The notes beneath the pieces are model-generated. The model worked only from the letters and a program-made list of their open reading frames with translations. It had not been told where the DNA came from and did not search any database. Made by a program: the position numbers and the translations under genes. 64,000 bases of DNA from Mytilus trossulus (lineage: Eukaryota; Mollusca; Bivalvia; Mytilida; Mytilidae), in NCBI RefSeq assembly GCF_036588685.1, contig NC_086386.1:20356931-20420930 (forward strand). Reading direction: 5' to 3'. This document shows, piece by piece, positions 13,901-23,298 of the stretch. Position 1 is the first letter of the stretch, and each line of letters begins with the position of its first letter.

Positions 13901-13928
13901 TTTGGAATAAGAAAAATATAACTATCAT
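4780..13928 (-). CDS. Gene A: Cys-loop ligand-gated chloride channel subunit (glycine receptor / GluCl-like), 8 exons
   Basis: Subunit of a pentameric plasma-membrane anion channel opened by a small neurotransmitter. Coding exons in transcript order are 13928-13867, 13595-13531, 12846-12779, 10283-10057, 8852-8770, 7732-7601, 7030-6666 and 4950-4780. They sum to 1173 bp (390 residues plus TGA) with every phase matching. Seen: signal peptide (about 1-14), sequon NFT at 18, Cys-loop C148-C162 with 13 residues between, loop C pair C206-C217, TM1 about 229-252, PAR at 258-260, TM2 with [12 protein letters not shown]3 about 290-314, TM4 about 362-382. PAR marks anion selectivity, and the second Cys pair is shared by GlyR, GluCl and HisCl families. 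The TM3-TM4 loop is short, about 47 residues, with a Cys triplet. An in-frame TAA lies about 40 nt before the ATG. Ligand unknown: glycine, glutamate or another transmitter. The donor of exon 7 is the least certain junction. Confidence 0.93.
5560..6400 (+). repeat. Cluster of dispersed repeats in gene A intron 7
   Basis: Several fragments recur elsewhere in the window. The gcgtcactggtgagtctt type recurs at 19250, 30430 and 44920. The aaaccaggttcaacccacca segment recurs in reverse near 13350. The tcgttgttctcctcttatat type recurs at 16720, followed by a cagcggta-ctactgttgcc end also found at 7230 and 16810. Confidence 0.6.
6666..7030 (-). CDS. Gene A exon 7 (loop C end, TM1, TM2, TM3)
   Basis: 365 bp after acceptor gtcttttacag. 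It reads KYTC, then [16 protein letters not shown] (TM1), LSWVSFW, VPAR, TM2 with [24 protein letters not shown] and TM3. I end it at the in-frame donor GAG/gtatgt because it keeps phase 0 with the TM4 exon. Reading through instead would give a TAA at 6537 and a protein without TM4; a second possible donor (CCAG/gtgtgc) lies about 50 bases further on. Confidence 0.9.
7150..7275 (+). repeat. Dispersed repeat fragment in gene A intron 6
   Basis: Reads tttccctcggtttaagtttg and then a tttatgacgtttgaacagcg segment, matching 6170-6260, 16745-16850 and 48235-48310. Confidence 0.6.
7601..7732 (-). CDS. Gene A exon 6 (loops B, F and C)
   Basis: 132 bp. Acceptor catttacag, donor gtaagtat. With exon 5 it forms ESYGYSTD (loop B). 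It then reads [19 protein letters not shown], whose NMS sequon has a counterpart (NLT) at the same place in gene B. It carries the first loop C cysteine and ends Tyr-Ala-Gly plus the first base of Ile. Confidence 0.92.
8290..8490 (+). repeat. Dispersed repeat in gene A intron 5
   Basis: The segment tatggcgttcattatcactg through ggacgcctccggttgc and ctctttgacacattcccc is repeated at 26779-26952 in gene B intron 7. The two genes carry it in different introns, so the insertions are independent. Confidence 0.65.
8770..8852 (-). CDS. Gene A exon 5 (Cys-loop), 83 bp
   Basis: Acceptor tttcag, donor gtaagtac. It encodes [17 protein letters not shown] and continues to the second Cys, with exactly 13 residues between the cysteines and the canonical Pro-Met-Asp. 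It ends ICSVDLES plus the first base of Tyr. An 83-bp Cys-loop exon is the usual size in GlyR and GABA-A receptor genes. Confidence 0.92.
9332..9491. mobile_element. Fold-back (MITE-like) element in gene A intron 4
   Basis: Ends ATAACAGTACTGTAGTT and AACTACAGTACAGTTAT form a 16-of-17 inverted repeat. The arms continue with imperfect pairing (TTTTGATTTGA... against ...TCAAATCAATAAAA; a CAGTAAAAC stem near the centre). Total about 160 bp. Confidence 0.65.
10057..10283 (-). CDS. Gene A exon 4 (ligand-binding domain, loops D, A and E)
   Basis: 227 bp, phase 0 at the acceptor (ttttttttacag), ending AG before gttatt. It starts [12 protein letters not shown], whose Arg aligns with the loop D arginine that contacts the ligand carboxylate in GlyR and GluCl. 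It then carries [11 protein letters not shown] (loop A) and [17 protein letters not shown], and ends VVYSM plus a split Arg codon. Confidence 0.92.
10935..11420 (-). repeat. Dispersed repeat, two adjoining reverse copies in gene A intron 3
   Basis: Reverse-orientation copies of the element at 44540-45005. They share the accaggcttataatt end, the acgcgcgtttc(g/t)tctacac block and the aacaccgaagtgttgac block. A second, shorter copy of the end starts near 11297. Confidence 0.6.
12040..12185 (-). repeat. Dispersed repeat fragment in gene A intron 3
   Basis: Reverse copy of the type at 52190-52260 and 45945-46030 (shared tcaaatggcaaaatcaaatg and tactgaacttcg blocks), followed by a tcctgacttggtacaggcat segment that pairs with 5895-5930 on the other strand. 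Confidence 0.55.
12521..12770. repeat. Minisatellite, three 83-bp units, abutting the gene A exon 3 donor
   Basis: Unit gtgtcgttttaatattataa, then atgattctatc, aactaattaaatgacatttc and tatatatttt, repeated with a period of exactly 83 bp (reference base 12525, 12608, 12691). The last unit ends at 12770 and the exon 3 donor occupies 12771-12778. Confidence 0.85.
12779..12846 (-). CDS. Gene A exon 3 (beta-1 strand / loop G), 68 bp
   Basis: Acceptor attctag, donor gtgagtgg. It encodes [20 protein letters not shown] and ends Ala-Met. A 68-bp exon at this position is typical of vertebrate glycine and GABA-A receptor genes (from memory). Unlike gene B, only one version was found between exons 2 and 4. 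A three-unit minisatellite directly abuts the donor on its intron side. Confidence 0.88.
13205..13435 (-). repeat. Dispersed repeat in gene A intron 2
   Basis: Reverse copy of the repeat at 5830-5930. It shares the ggattgaaccttgtttcata, gctagctcaacctctgactt and tatattcctgatac blocks. No coding content. Confidence 0.55.
13531..13595 (-). CDS. Gene A exon 2 (N-terminal helix)
   Basis: 65 bp after a tttttttacag acceptor, ending before gtaagtt. It encodes [12 protein letters not shown] and then IPPTF, the N-terminal helix and linker that precede the first beta strand in this family. The last base G joins AT of exon 3 to give Asp. Confidence 0.85.
13867..13928 (-). CDS. Gene A exon 1 (start codon, signal peptide)
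   Basis: 62 bp encoding [14 protein letters not shown] and the NFT glycosylation sequon. It ends AG before gtaatt; the split codon AG+A gives Arg with exon 2. The ATG at 13928 is the first one after an in-frame TAA, and the hydrophobic start fits a secretory signal. Confidence 0.85.
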
Positions 13929-15965
13929 TCTTCTCTGATACAAAGTAAGACCTACAGTCACTTCTTATTTTTACAATGACTGGAAGTAAATACACAGGCT
14001 ACAATGTATCATAGGTTCTGTTGATCTTTCTTTTGAAATGGTCTTATTACATGACAAAAATACAAAAATGTGCACCTGCACCCAGGTAGGCAACAATAAA
14101 TTATGATAATATGCAATCGTTATTTTATCATTAGATGTACTTAACATGGTAAATTGAAGTTTTAACAGGAAGCTTAATCTGACACAGGTACAAATAATGT
14201 AGCACATCGTCACCTATACATGCTGAGATCATCGTTTAATGTCTATTAAATCAAATTTGAGAAATAGCCATGATTGAATAAAAACGATTACCATTTCAAC
14301 ATGCTAATATAAAGTAAAGCTTAAATCAAATTTTAACCTATTTCGTGATTTTTGATAAATATGAGAAATTTATATTGTGACTCCTTAAAGAGATATTCAT
14401 TTTACTTAATCGAAAAAGTAAAATTGCTAATATTAAAAATAAATTTCAAAACAAAATTGAAGTTTAAATTTTGGTTCATCAACAGCTAGGCGGTAACTTG
14501 AAATAAATAAACCGAACAATATAAATGCATCTAGTAGGTGCAAAAACTGAAATTATGTAAAGATCAAACAATTCGTAATGGCTGACATAACACTTTTGAT
14601 GTGAAAATTGCATAACCTCGCTGAAGTAGTGTTTGAATTTAAATATTTCGTTGTAAGTGCAATCACATTAAGGATGTTCACCTCTTAGGAGCCAAACTAA
14701 ACTTTACCTGATTTTTTGGTATATATGACTGTAGAAAAAAAATATGGAGAAACACTCGTATGGTGGTGTACTTTTTTTTTGCTTTATCCCTTTGAACGTA
14801 CCCAATTCTAACGATTTTCCCATCATACATCAATTGTTGAGCTATTATCGTGAAAAAAATCACGGTTCCAGAATAAAACTTTTTTTCATACTTTTTATAA
14901 AGATGAAGTGGACCAATATGAACACATTTAACTTAACAATCGTTAATATAATAAAGTTTTATATAATATTGAGATGCTTTTTTGTGTCAATTTTACTTTG
15001 CTGTCAATCTTGTAAATTTGTGATTTTTCTCTGTTTTAAGATCAAAATGCATATTAATTTAAATTCTTAGCTTTAATGATTAAAAATACATATTTTAGAA
15101 AAAGGAGATATGGGACGTGCATGTGTCTGGTAAAATAAATTTTAGTATCCCTTACCCATTTTTTAAAATAATTGGCTAAATAGACTGGAATCCCGCTATA
15201 TATAATCTTTTTCCATAAATATTAAAATATAAAATATGTAATATGAACATTTATCTATACAGACGAACCAGTCTTTTGGCTAAAGAGACTAACATGATTG
15301 GTACTTGTAATAAAATTTGAAAAAAATATTACTCAAAAACTACTTATTTTAAATACACATTTTTTTTTCACAGAGATAAGATTGATTATGATATTTATTA
15401 AATTAATTGCTATTTTCAACTTGTATCACATGTTTTGGAAATAATTTCGGAACGAGATTTTAACGAGACTGAAACGGCAGTAGAATACATCCTTACTTAC
15501 ATGTCGAAACAACAACACCGGAATACAAAGGATCTGCAAATCAATATCCCAACATTGGAAAGTTGCAAAGTAAAAAGCTGAAACTAGGTTGCTTGTAACA
15601 ATTCACAGTTTTGATAAGACGCTTATTACACGGTAATTATATGTAAATAACGAATTGGCATACAAGATACAGTTTTGGTATTGAAAAGTATATTACCAAT
15701 ATTTTACACAAAATTTCGTGTAGTATTCATTGTCACATGGTACTTTAGTAAAATGTATGAGTTGTTCTTGTTTCTCAAACAATGATATAAACAAATAATA
15801 TCAAATGATATTTTCAAATCGATTTATATCTTTAAATTGTCTTTATAAATCATACAAAAGTTTCTGAAAGAGTAGGTAGAGATTTTAATTATAAGTCGGA
15901 AAGTTTATGTCATTTTAAACTTTTAGATATTTTTTTTTATATTTTTTGGCTTTTTACCTCCGATT
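13929..15965. other. Upstream region of gene A, no gene seen
   Basis: About 2 kb of very AT-rich DNA upstream of the gene A start, expected to hold its promoter and 5' UTR. No clear TATA-initiator pair could be chosen by eye. A 108-codon open frame on the plus strand at 14744-15070 is dominated by Phe, Ile, Lys and Asn and is probably chance. Confidence 0.4.
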
Positions 15966-16466
15966 AAAAGAGGGACGAAAGATACCAAAGGGACAGTCAA
16001 ACTCATAAATCTAAAACAAACTGACAACGCCATGGCTAAAAATGAAAAAGACAAACAGAAAAACAATAGTACACATGACACAACATAGAAAACTAAAGAA
16101 TAAACACCACGAACCCCACCAAAAACTAGGGGTGATCTCAGGTGCTCCGGAAGGGTAAGCAGATCCTGCTCCACATGCGGCACCCGGTAAATAGTCTAAT
16201 TCGGTAGGTCAAATTCATGAAAGGGAAGGTGATTGTAGTAAGGAACATATCCGATATCATTTGTGAAATGGTTATTCCATAACGGTCAACCAACTCGTGA
16301 TGGCGTCCGTAAAATTTACGAAGGGATGATTTCAACTTCACCATTTGGAACTCTTGATTTAATAGCTTCCTTGTGAGCAGTAACCCTCTATCAAGAAAAT
16401 CATGATAGGAAATGCAAGCACGGGAATATCGTATCAATTGAGAGATATACACCCCGTATGCAGCTA
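15966..16466 (-). pseudogene. 5'-truncated retrotransposon: reverse-transcriptase C-terminal region plus 3' tail
   Basis: Read on the minus strand it opens at YGVYISQLIRYSRACISYHD, continues FLDRGLLLTRKLLNQ and KFYGRHHELVDRYG. I know this as the segment following the reverse-transcriptase domain in a retroelement common in bivalves and cnidarians. The catalytic domain is absent. After the coding remnant comes a tail (gaccccacc-type block, then agtttgactgtccctttggt and cgtccctc) that recurs alone at 35884 and 56577. A 5' cut with a shared 3' end fits LINE-like insertion; the exact clade is uncertain. Confidence 0.7.
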
Positions 16467-16639
16467 AAATATGAAGTACCAGTTTTTACATTCAAATATT
16501 ATAAACAAGATGATTTCCATAACATAAAACAGAAGTACATTGTTTATGAGCTTTATGTATGGTAATACTTTTATTGTACATGTTGTATGATCTTGTATGC
16601 ATTTCCTTGGTTAAAGATTGGAAGTTATGATTTAAATTA

Positions 16640-16860
16640 AGTTATACGGATAATCAAGTCTTCCATTGTTATCTTATAGTTCGTTTCTGTGTGTGTTGCA
16701 TTTTGGTGTTTCTGTTATTTCGTTGTTCTCCTCTTATATTTGACGTGTTTCCTTCAAGCTTAGTTTGTAATCCGGATTTGTTTTTTCTTAATCGATTTTT
16801 GAACTTTAAACAGCGATATACTACTGTTGTCTTTATTTTGAACTATAACTAACTTTACAC
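16640..16860 (+). repeat. Dispersed repeat
   Basis: Another copy of the tctgtgtgtgttgcattttg, tcgttgttctcctcttatat and cagcgatatactactgttg blocks seen at 6060-6270. Confidence 0.6.
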
Positions 16861-17796
16861 ATATCGTTTTGTAATTCTGAAGACCACGCCTAAGTTTGAA
16901 AGTAGTCACACCGGCTTCTATTGTCTGATAACTAAAATCTTTTTCGGCGGTTATCTATAAATATATATCCTCATTTCGGAAAGTTAACACAATGAAGAAC
17001 ACAAAATCGTCAGGTGTTGATAAAGAGTTTTGCAGACAACGTACAGTTGATATAGCAGAATATGTTTTCCTATATTCAGACAAATCATCAATACTCTCAT
17101 AGCTCGTCGGGAAAAAATGATGCAACATCTATTTTGATGTAATCCCATTTTTAAAAGCTTTGATACTCGATATACAATGCATGGTAAAAGTGTGTATGCC
17201 TAACATCTACATTCCAAATTAACAGTGCACGGTTCATTCTGATGACAGCGAGAAACCAAACCACAACACAAATTAGAATATTACAGTGGGATCAACATGT
17301 GTACTTATATTATTCCAATAGTTATAAAATATAACGGAAAGTGTTGCAGAAGCTACGATCCAATTGCGTATCGGATTGACAATGTTGTGATGTTGGCGAA
17401 CAATTATAACAATTACTTAATTATGTGTGATCATACTCTGATAGATGTAAGGAGTATCGAACAATATTGAGAATACAAGAAAGTGAAAGCATTCGTAAAA
17501 AACATCGATATTTTTAGCGATGTTTTGAATTTGCATTTAGGTACATAACGTTATCATATATTTAGTGGGCTGCCTTACGACTTTATCAAATGAATATACT
17601 GTTTTGAGTTAATGGCTGTGTAAGAATTAAAAAAAGATTATGTATGTAGCTGCTCGAATATGCTTTAAGTGGAAAGACAATTAGATATAAACTTGCAAGC
17701 AAGATGAGATACAGTAACTCCAATATAATAAGCTGCAATTAAGGAGATACAAAAGTTTTTGGAGGATCTTGCATTTCAAAATTTGTAGCCAAAATA

Positions 17797-19044
17797 ATTA
17801 GAGGCTCTAAAGAGCCTGTGTCGATCACCTTGGTCTATGTGAATATTAAACAAAGGATGCAGACGGATTCATGACAAAATTGTGTTTTGGTGATGGTGAT
17901 GTGTTTGTAAATCTTACTTTACTGAACATTCTTGCTGCTTACAATTATCTGTATCTATAGTGAACTTGGCCCAGTTAAGTTTCAGTGGAAAATGTTAGTA
18001 AACATTTACAAATTTTATGAAAATTGTTAAACATTGACTATAAAGGACAATTACTCCTTAAGGGGGTCAATTGACCATTTTGGTCATGTTGACTTATTTT
18101 TAGGTCTTACTTTGTTGTACATTATTGCTGTTTACAGTTTATCTCTATCTTTAATAATATTCAAGATAATAACCAAAATCAGCAAAGTTTCCTTCAAATT
18201 ACCAATTCAGGAGCAGCAACCCAACAATGGGTTGTACGATTCATCCGAAAATTTCAGGGCAGATAGATGTTGACCTGAAAAACAATTTTAACCATGTCAG
18301 ATTTGCTCTAAATGCTTTGGTTTTTGAGTTATAAGCCAAAAACTGCATTTAACCCCTATGTTCTTTGTTTTAGCCATGGCGGCCATATTGGTTGGTCGGC
18401 CGGGTCAACGGACCATTTATTTAACTAGATACCCCAATGATGATTTTGGCCAATTTGGTGTAATTTGGCCAAGTAGTTTCAGAGGAGAAGATTTTTGTAA
18501 AAGATTACCAAGATTACGAAAATGATTAAGAATTCACTATAAAGGGCAATAACTCATAAAGGGGTTAACTGACCTTTTCAGTCATGTTGACTTATTTTTA
18601 AATCTTACTTTGCTGAACATTATTGCTGTTTACAGTTTATCTCTTTCTATAATAATATTCAAGATAACAGCCAAAAACAGCAAAATTTCCTTTAAATTAC
18701 CAATTCAGGGGCAGCAACCCAACAATGGGTTGTCCGATTCATCTGAAAATTTCAGGGCAGATAGATCTTGACCTGATAAATTTTGTGTTATAAGCCAAAA
18801 ACTGCATTTTACCCCTATGTTCTATTTTTAACCATGGCGGCCATTTTTGTTGGTTGGTCACCGAACACATTTCTTAAACCAGATATTCCAATGATGATTG
18901 TGGCCAAGTTTGGTTTAAATCGGCTCAGTAGTTTCAGAGGAAAAGATTTTTGTAAAAGCTAACGACGACGGACGCAGGACGGACGCCGGATGCAAAGTGA
19001 TGAGAAAAGATCACTTGGCCCTTCGGGCAAGGTGAGCTAAAAAT
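17797..19044 (-). mobile_element. Tandem-core transposable element, copy 3 (two units, inverted)
   Basis: Reverse-complement relative of 528-2828. Read on the minus strand it begins tttttagctcaccttgccc, has a GTCC-type microsatellite, two core units, and ends with hairpin AGGCTC-TTTA-GAGCCT then CTAAT at 17797-17801. The second unit (about 18770-18790) has a deletion. Unit number differs from copy 2 (two against four). Confidence 0.75.
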
Positions 19045-19119
19045 AAAAAGGAAAACATGTTATGCTGACATGATTTGTCATTGATATGGTTATATTTATA
19101 AATTTACTGTTTACAATTT

Positions 19120-19345
19120 TTTGAATGTTTTGAAATACTAAGGCTTTCCACCTCAGGCATAGATTAACTTAGCTGTATTTGGCAAAACCTGTCGGAATTT
19201 TGGTTCTCAATGCTCTTCAACTTCGTACTTTATTTGGCATTTTAAACTTTTTTGGATTCGAGCGTCACTGATGAGTCTTTTGTAGACGAAACGCGCGTCT
19301 GGCTTATATACTAAATTTAGTCCTTGTAGCTATGATGAGTTTATT
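19120..19345 (+). repeat. Dispersed repeat (gacgaaacgcgcgtctgg type)
   Basis: Contains tcaatgctcttcaacttcgt, gcgtcactgatgagtctt and gacgaaacgcgcgtctggc, as at 30385-30535 and 44870-45005; a reverse fragment lies at 19740-19865. Confidence 0.6.
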
Positions 19346-20122
19346 TGCAGCATAGTTTATCCTATTGTTGAAAGTTTGTTTGTGTTTCTGAATGGGAAAA
19401 TCTTTACATGTTTACATGTATACAGGTATAAACATTGTTACACATAAATTTGATACGTAGTGTTGATGTATATTTTGTTTAAGCGAAAAAAAAGACCTAG
19501 TAATGAGTTAAACCGAGTCCAATATAGAAAAACAACCAATTTTATACCACTGTAAAATAGTATAATATGCATGAAGTCATCATGAGTAATTTGGTGTTTA
19601 ACGTTAAATCGAAATGTGTCACTGTGTCATTCTTTGCGTAAAAAAACTGCCAAATGCCTTTAATTGTTTTGAGAGATATGCTTAATTTGTATTTACCCAA
19701 TAACCAAAAATCACCAAACATACAAGCGTCATAATTGTACATGTAAGACGAGTTGTGTGTTTACAAAAGACTCATTAGTGACGTTCGAACAAAAAAGACT
19801 AAAAAACCAAATCAGATACGAATTCAAAGAGCATTGATGACCCCACAGTATTAAAGTTTTGTCAAAAAATTATACATTCCGGGAAAAGAAGTTAATATAA
19901 TTCAATGATTTCATTAAAACTTTGAATTCTGAACCATCTTCCACACTGACTACATTTTAAGGTTTCGTTCTTTGGAAAAGAAGTAATTTTAGTTAATTCA
20001 AACTTTTACTTATATGCGACAAAGCTTAGCGAAGGTAGTGCGATGTAATCAATCAAACAAACTTTATTAGATTAACTCTCTAAGAAACGATCGTTTTCAT
20101 TGGTCAATTCAAACCTTCGACC

Positions 20123-20341
20123 TCACACCTGCGAAAATAGAACACACGTACTACGACGTTGAATGGACTGAATAATATTATCACGTAGCTGGTCAAGGTC
20201 GTTTAAAGCTTCCATCATCGTATTCGCATACTTGATGCCAATCTCAATTCTAGCTTTTATAATAACATTATAGGTTCCAATTTTCCTGCACCTGATGCGC
20301 ATTTCGACAATACATGTCTCTTCAGTGATGCTCGTGGCCAA
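20123..20341 (-). CDS. Possible coding exon, unknown protein
   Basis: A 72-codon open frame without an ATG at its start (first Met is residue 15). It reads like a protein: EMRIRCRKIGTYNVIIKARI and then NTMMEALNDLDQLRDNIIQS. A GCAG/gtgtgag donor-like site lies at its end, but no convincing acceptor was found. I recognise no family. It could be an exon of an unseen gene or a transposon remnant. Confidence 0.2.
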   Translation of the reverse strand: MATSITEETCIVEMRIRCRKIGTYNVIIKARIEIGIKYANTMMEALNDLDQLRDNIIQSIQRRSTCVLFSQV

Positions 20342-20979
20342 AATATTTGAAATCCAAAGCTTATATAAAAGATGAAGACCTATGATTCAAAAGGTCCAAA
20401 AAGTATAGCTAAAGGAATCAGAAATTCATAAGTTTCTGCAATTGGTAGTTAAGTTTAAACTTTATAATCTTAACAGTTTTCATATCTAAATATTCAATTA
20501 AAATGTCTCCTCTAGATCAAGGCACATCATCAAAAGTTCAATGCAGGATAAAAAAAAAATCAATTCACATACTTTTTTCATTGACTCCCCCAAGTTGCTC
20601 ATCCTGCCTTTTCTTTTACTCAAAGGACTCGATGAATTAACGTTGTGCTTGAAAAAAATGAAACCGCACTATACTACAAACACTTTTCATATTATTTGCC
20701 AAGTATGAGATATTCGACATTGGACAGTGATTTTTTTTTTCTGATTCCGTTTACTTGAAGAAAAAAAACCCACTGAAATTGTAATTAAATTCATAACATG
20801 TTACCAACCATGATTTGTTTAGAAAAAGCGGAGATGGCCAAGCATGGCACAGAGGATGATTAAATGTTGTTTATAATTTCCAACGATAAACTTCATGAAG
20901 TTTTGCTATTCTCGGTTGAAAAACGAACGTAAATCATATATTGTAAATATTAGACCGTTGGTTTTCCCGTTTGGATGGT

Positions 20980-21145
20980 TTTACACTAGTAATTTTTGGG
21001 CCCTTTATAGCTTGTTGTTCAGTGTGAGCCAATGATCCGTGTTAAAGGTTGTACATTGACCTATAATGGTTTACTTTTATACATTGTTATTTGGATGGAT
21101 AGTTGTCTCATTGGCACTCACATCACATCTTCCTATATCTATGTT
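20980..21145 (+). repeat. Dispersed repeat
   Basis: ttttacactagtaatttttg through acattgacctataatggttt, gttgtctcattggcactcac and catcttcctatatct. A near-identical copy lies at 36536-36705. Confidence 0.7.
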
Positions 21146-23073
21146 AATACAAAACAAACAGTTTTAAAAAAAAGTGTCACAGTATACGGCTTTCAATAAT
21201 AAGTAATGCCAATAGTGCATAAGTCCGCTATGAAAGGCACCGAAATGACAATGTAAAAGAAATCAAACGAGAATTATTCCTTATAAACTACGACATTTGT
21301 CACAAGTATTAATTTATTACTTAGTTCCACACATGCAAAAGAAGTAATCTTCGCAGAAGTAACATTTCAATTTATTACAACAACATGCCTTCACTGAATT
21401 CATCCAGGTGCACAACTGATACGATTAAAGTTATTTTGTTTCTAAATTTAGGGGACAATTTTCTCAATTTATGGTACGCTTATAGCTACTGTGTGTATGT
21501 TTTATAGCATGAAAATAAAAAAAGAGAAATGTCAGTGCAACTCATCATTTATTATTGTAATGGATCAGTATTATGAGATACTTATTATAAGTGACTACGA
21601 CATTGTTAGGATTATAACCTATCATCAGTATGAAAGAAATTACAAGTGGTTCATATATTCATCCGTATAAAAGCCGCACTTGTATTTTCTTTTATCCATT
21701 CTTATATTTCTCATCATGCCGGGTACAAGATAATTGAGTTGCTGCATGCATAAAGAACTTAAAATATTACTTAATACCAAATATCAAATATTTCGACCCC
21801 ACTATTTGAAGTTAACAAAACATTTATTAAACTCTTTTGACAAAAGGTTTATAAACTATACAAATCATTATTTTTACGTTCGTAGTAACATAGTTAATTC
21901 AATTGTCGGTCACCTGTGTCAATTCACATGCATACTGACTACATTGCTGTTGTATTTGAATCTTTCGGCCAATGAAATGAGACGTTAAAAGTTGTTTGTT
22001 TATGATAAGCAAGAATGTAATCAATGAACTATCGAACACTAAACTTCATTGCATATCACTGTATCTCATAGACATAATGTTACCAATGTCGGTCAAATGG
22101 TGATAGCAATTCGACACATATAAAGGCGTAATTTGAAAAGATCTTGATAAAGAAGACGGTATACTTATTGAGAATACATTATTGGCCTTTTTTTAAATTC
22201 CTAGAAATGACAAAAACTTTTTTGAAAGAATTGATAACTTCTTTCAGCATGGCATAGTCGATTTGAACTTCTAGCAAACCCCCTTTCTGAAGAAGTTTGA
22301 TATCTAAATACACACTAGAGAGTTGTCAAGATTTCTACAAGTGATAGGAAAATGACTGTCATATGCAAGGGTCGAAATAAGTGCTGGTCCGGTGGTCCGG
22401 GACCAGTAGAATGTGCGTCGGACAGGTAGATTTTGTCAGCTGGTGATCCAATCATTTAGATTTGGTAATCATTATTAAAATAATAAATATCACAAATTCA
22501 CCGAAATGGTGATCGAAAAGCAAAGAAACTAATGGCAGTTACCGGAAAATTATGAACTAAAGGTTTTTTTTTTTTGTGTGTTTTCTTTTCCCCATTTTTA
22601 TTCCCAATTGTATGGTTATTAAGATTGAGTACCATCCATATACAAAGCCTCAAAACGTCAAAATGTTAAATAATCCAAACAAGAAAACTAACGGCCTGAT
22701 TTAGGTACAAACAACTCACATGCCAAAAAACGTTCTCATGTGTGTCTTATTTAAACTATTAACTGAGTTGTTTCTAATTGACGAAAACAACCTTACTATA
22801 CATTTGCCTCTGAAGACAAATAATTTACACTTTTTTGTGAACTATCAAGTCCTGTATGTTGCGTATTTATCAGATATATTATTTTCCTGGTAACCATCTT
22901 TACACAAAAATGGTGGAAACGGTAAACATAACAACGATCACAGCAACAATCGGTTGCTATACATTTTAGGCTTGTAATGTGAACAATAGTTTTGATTAAG
23001 ATTTAGATGAAAATGTTGTGAGAGCTGATAAAGACAAATACAAGTGAACACTCGATATAACATCAACATTAGT

Positions 23074-23298
23074 ATGTTGGATACACTTCAAAATGAGACC
23101 AGTTTTGAAGACGAGAAAGTGACAATGAATGATATTCGTCGGACGATGGAAGCGATTGTCAATATAACAGATAAAATCAAAAAGGTGTATTACATCGTTA
23201 TGTACCACGATGTTCCGAAAGTTGTTTTCCAATGTGCTACAATAGGAGCTACTACGAACGTTTATGAATTTCTTCTAAACAATTGTGGTGAGTTTTAA
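23074..23298 (+). CDS. Possible first exon or small ORF, unknown protein
   Basis: ATG at 23074 opens a 74-codon frame starting MLDTLQNETSFEDEKVTMND and containing RRTMEAIVNITDKIKKVYY. A strong donor-like G/gtgagttt sits at 23287-23288, just before the stop, so it could be a 5' exon whose partners I cannot find. The composition is more protein-like than other frames nearby. No family recognised. Confidence 0.25.
   Translation: MLDTLQNETSFEDEKVTMNDIRRTMEAIVNITDKIKKVYYIVMYHDVPKVVFQCATIGATTNVYEFLLNNCGEF

Noticed and set aside
14744-15070. 108-codon plus-strand frame
   Set aside because: Phe/Ile/Asn/Lys-rich composition follows the AT-rich DNA; no family, no splice signals.
15923-16183. 86-codon minus-strand frame starting MPHVEQDLLTLPEHL
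   Set aside because: It lies in the untranslated tail of the truncated retroelement, in a different frame from its coding remnant.
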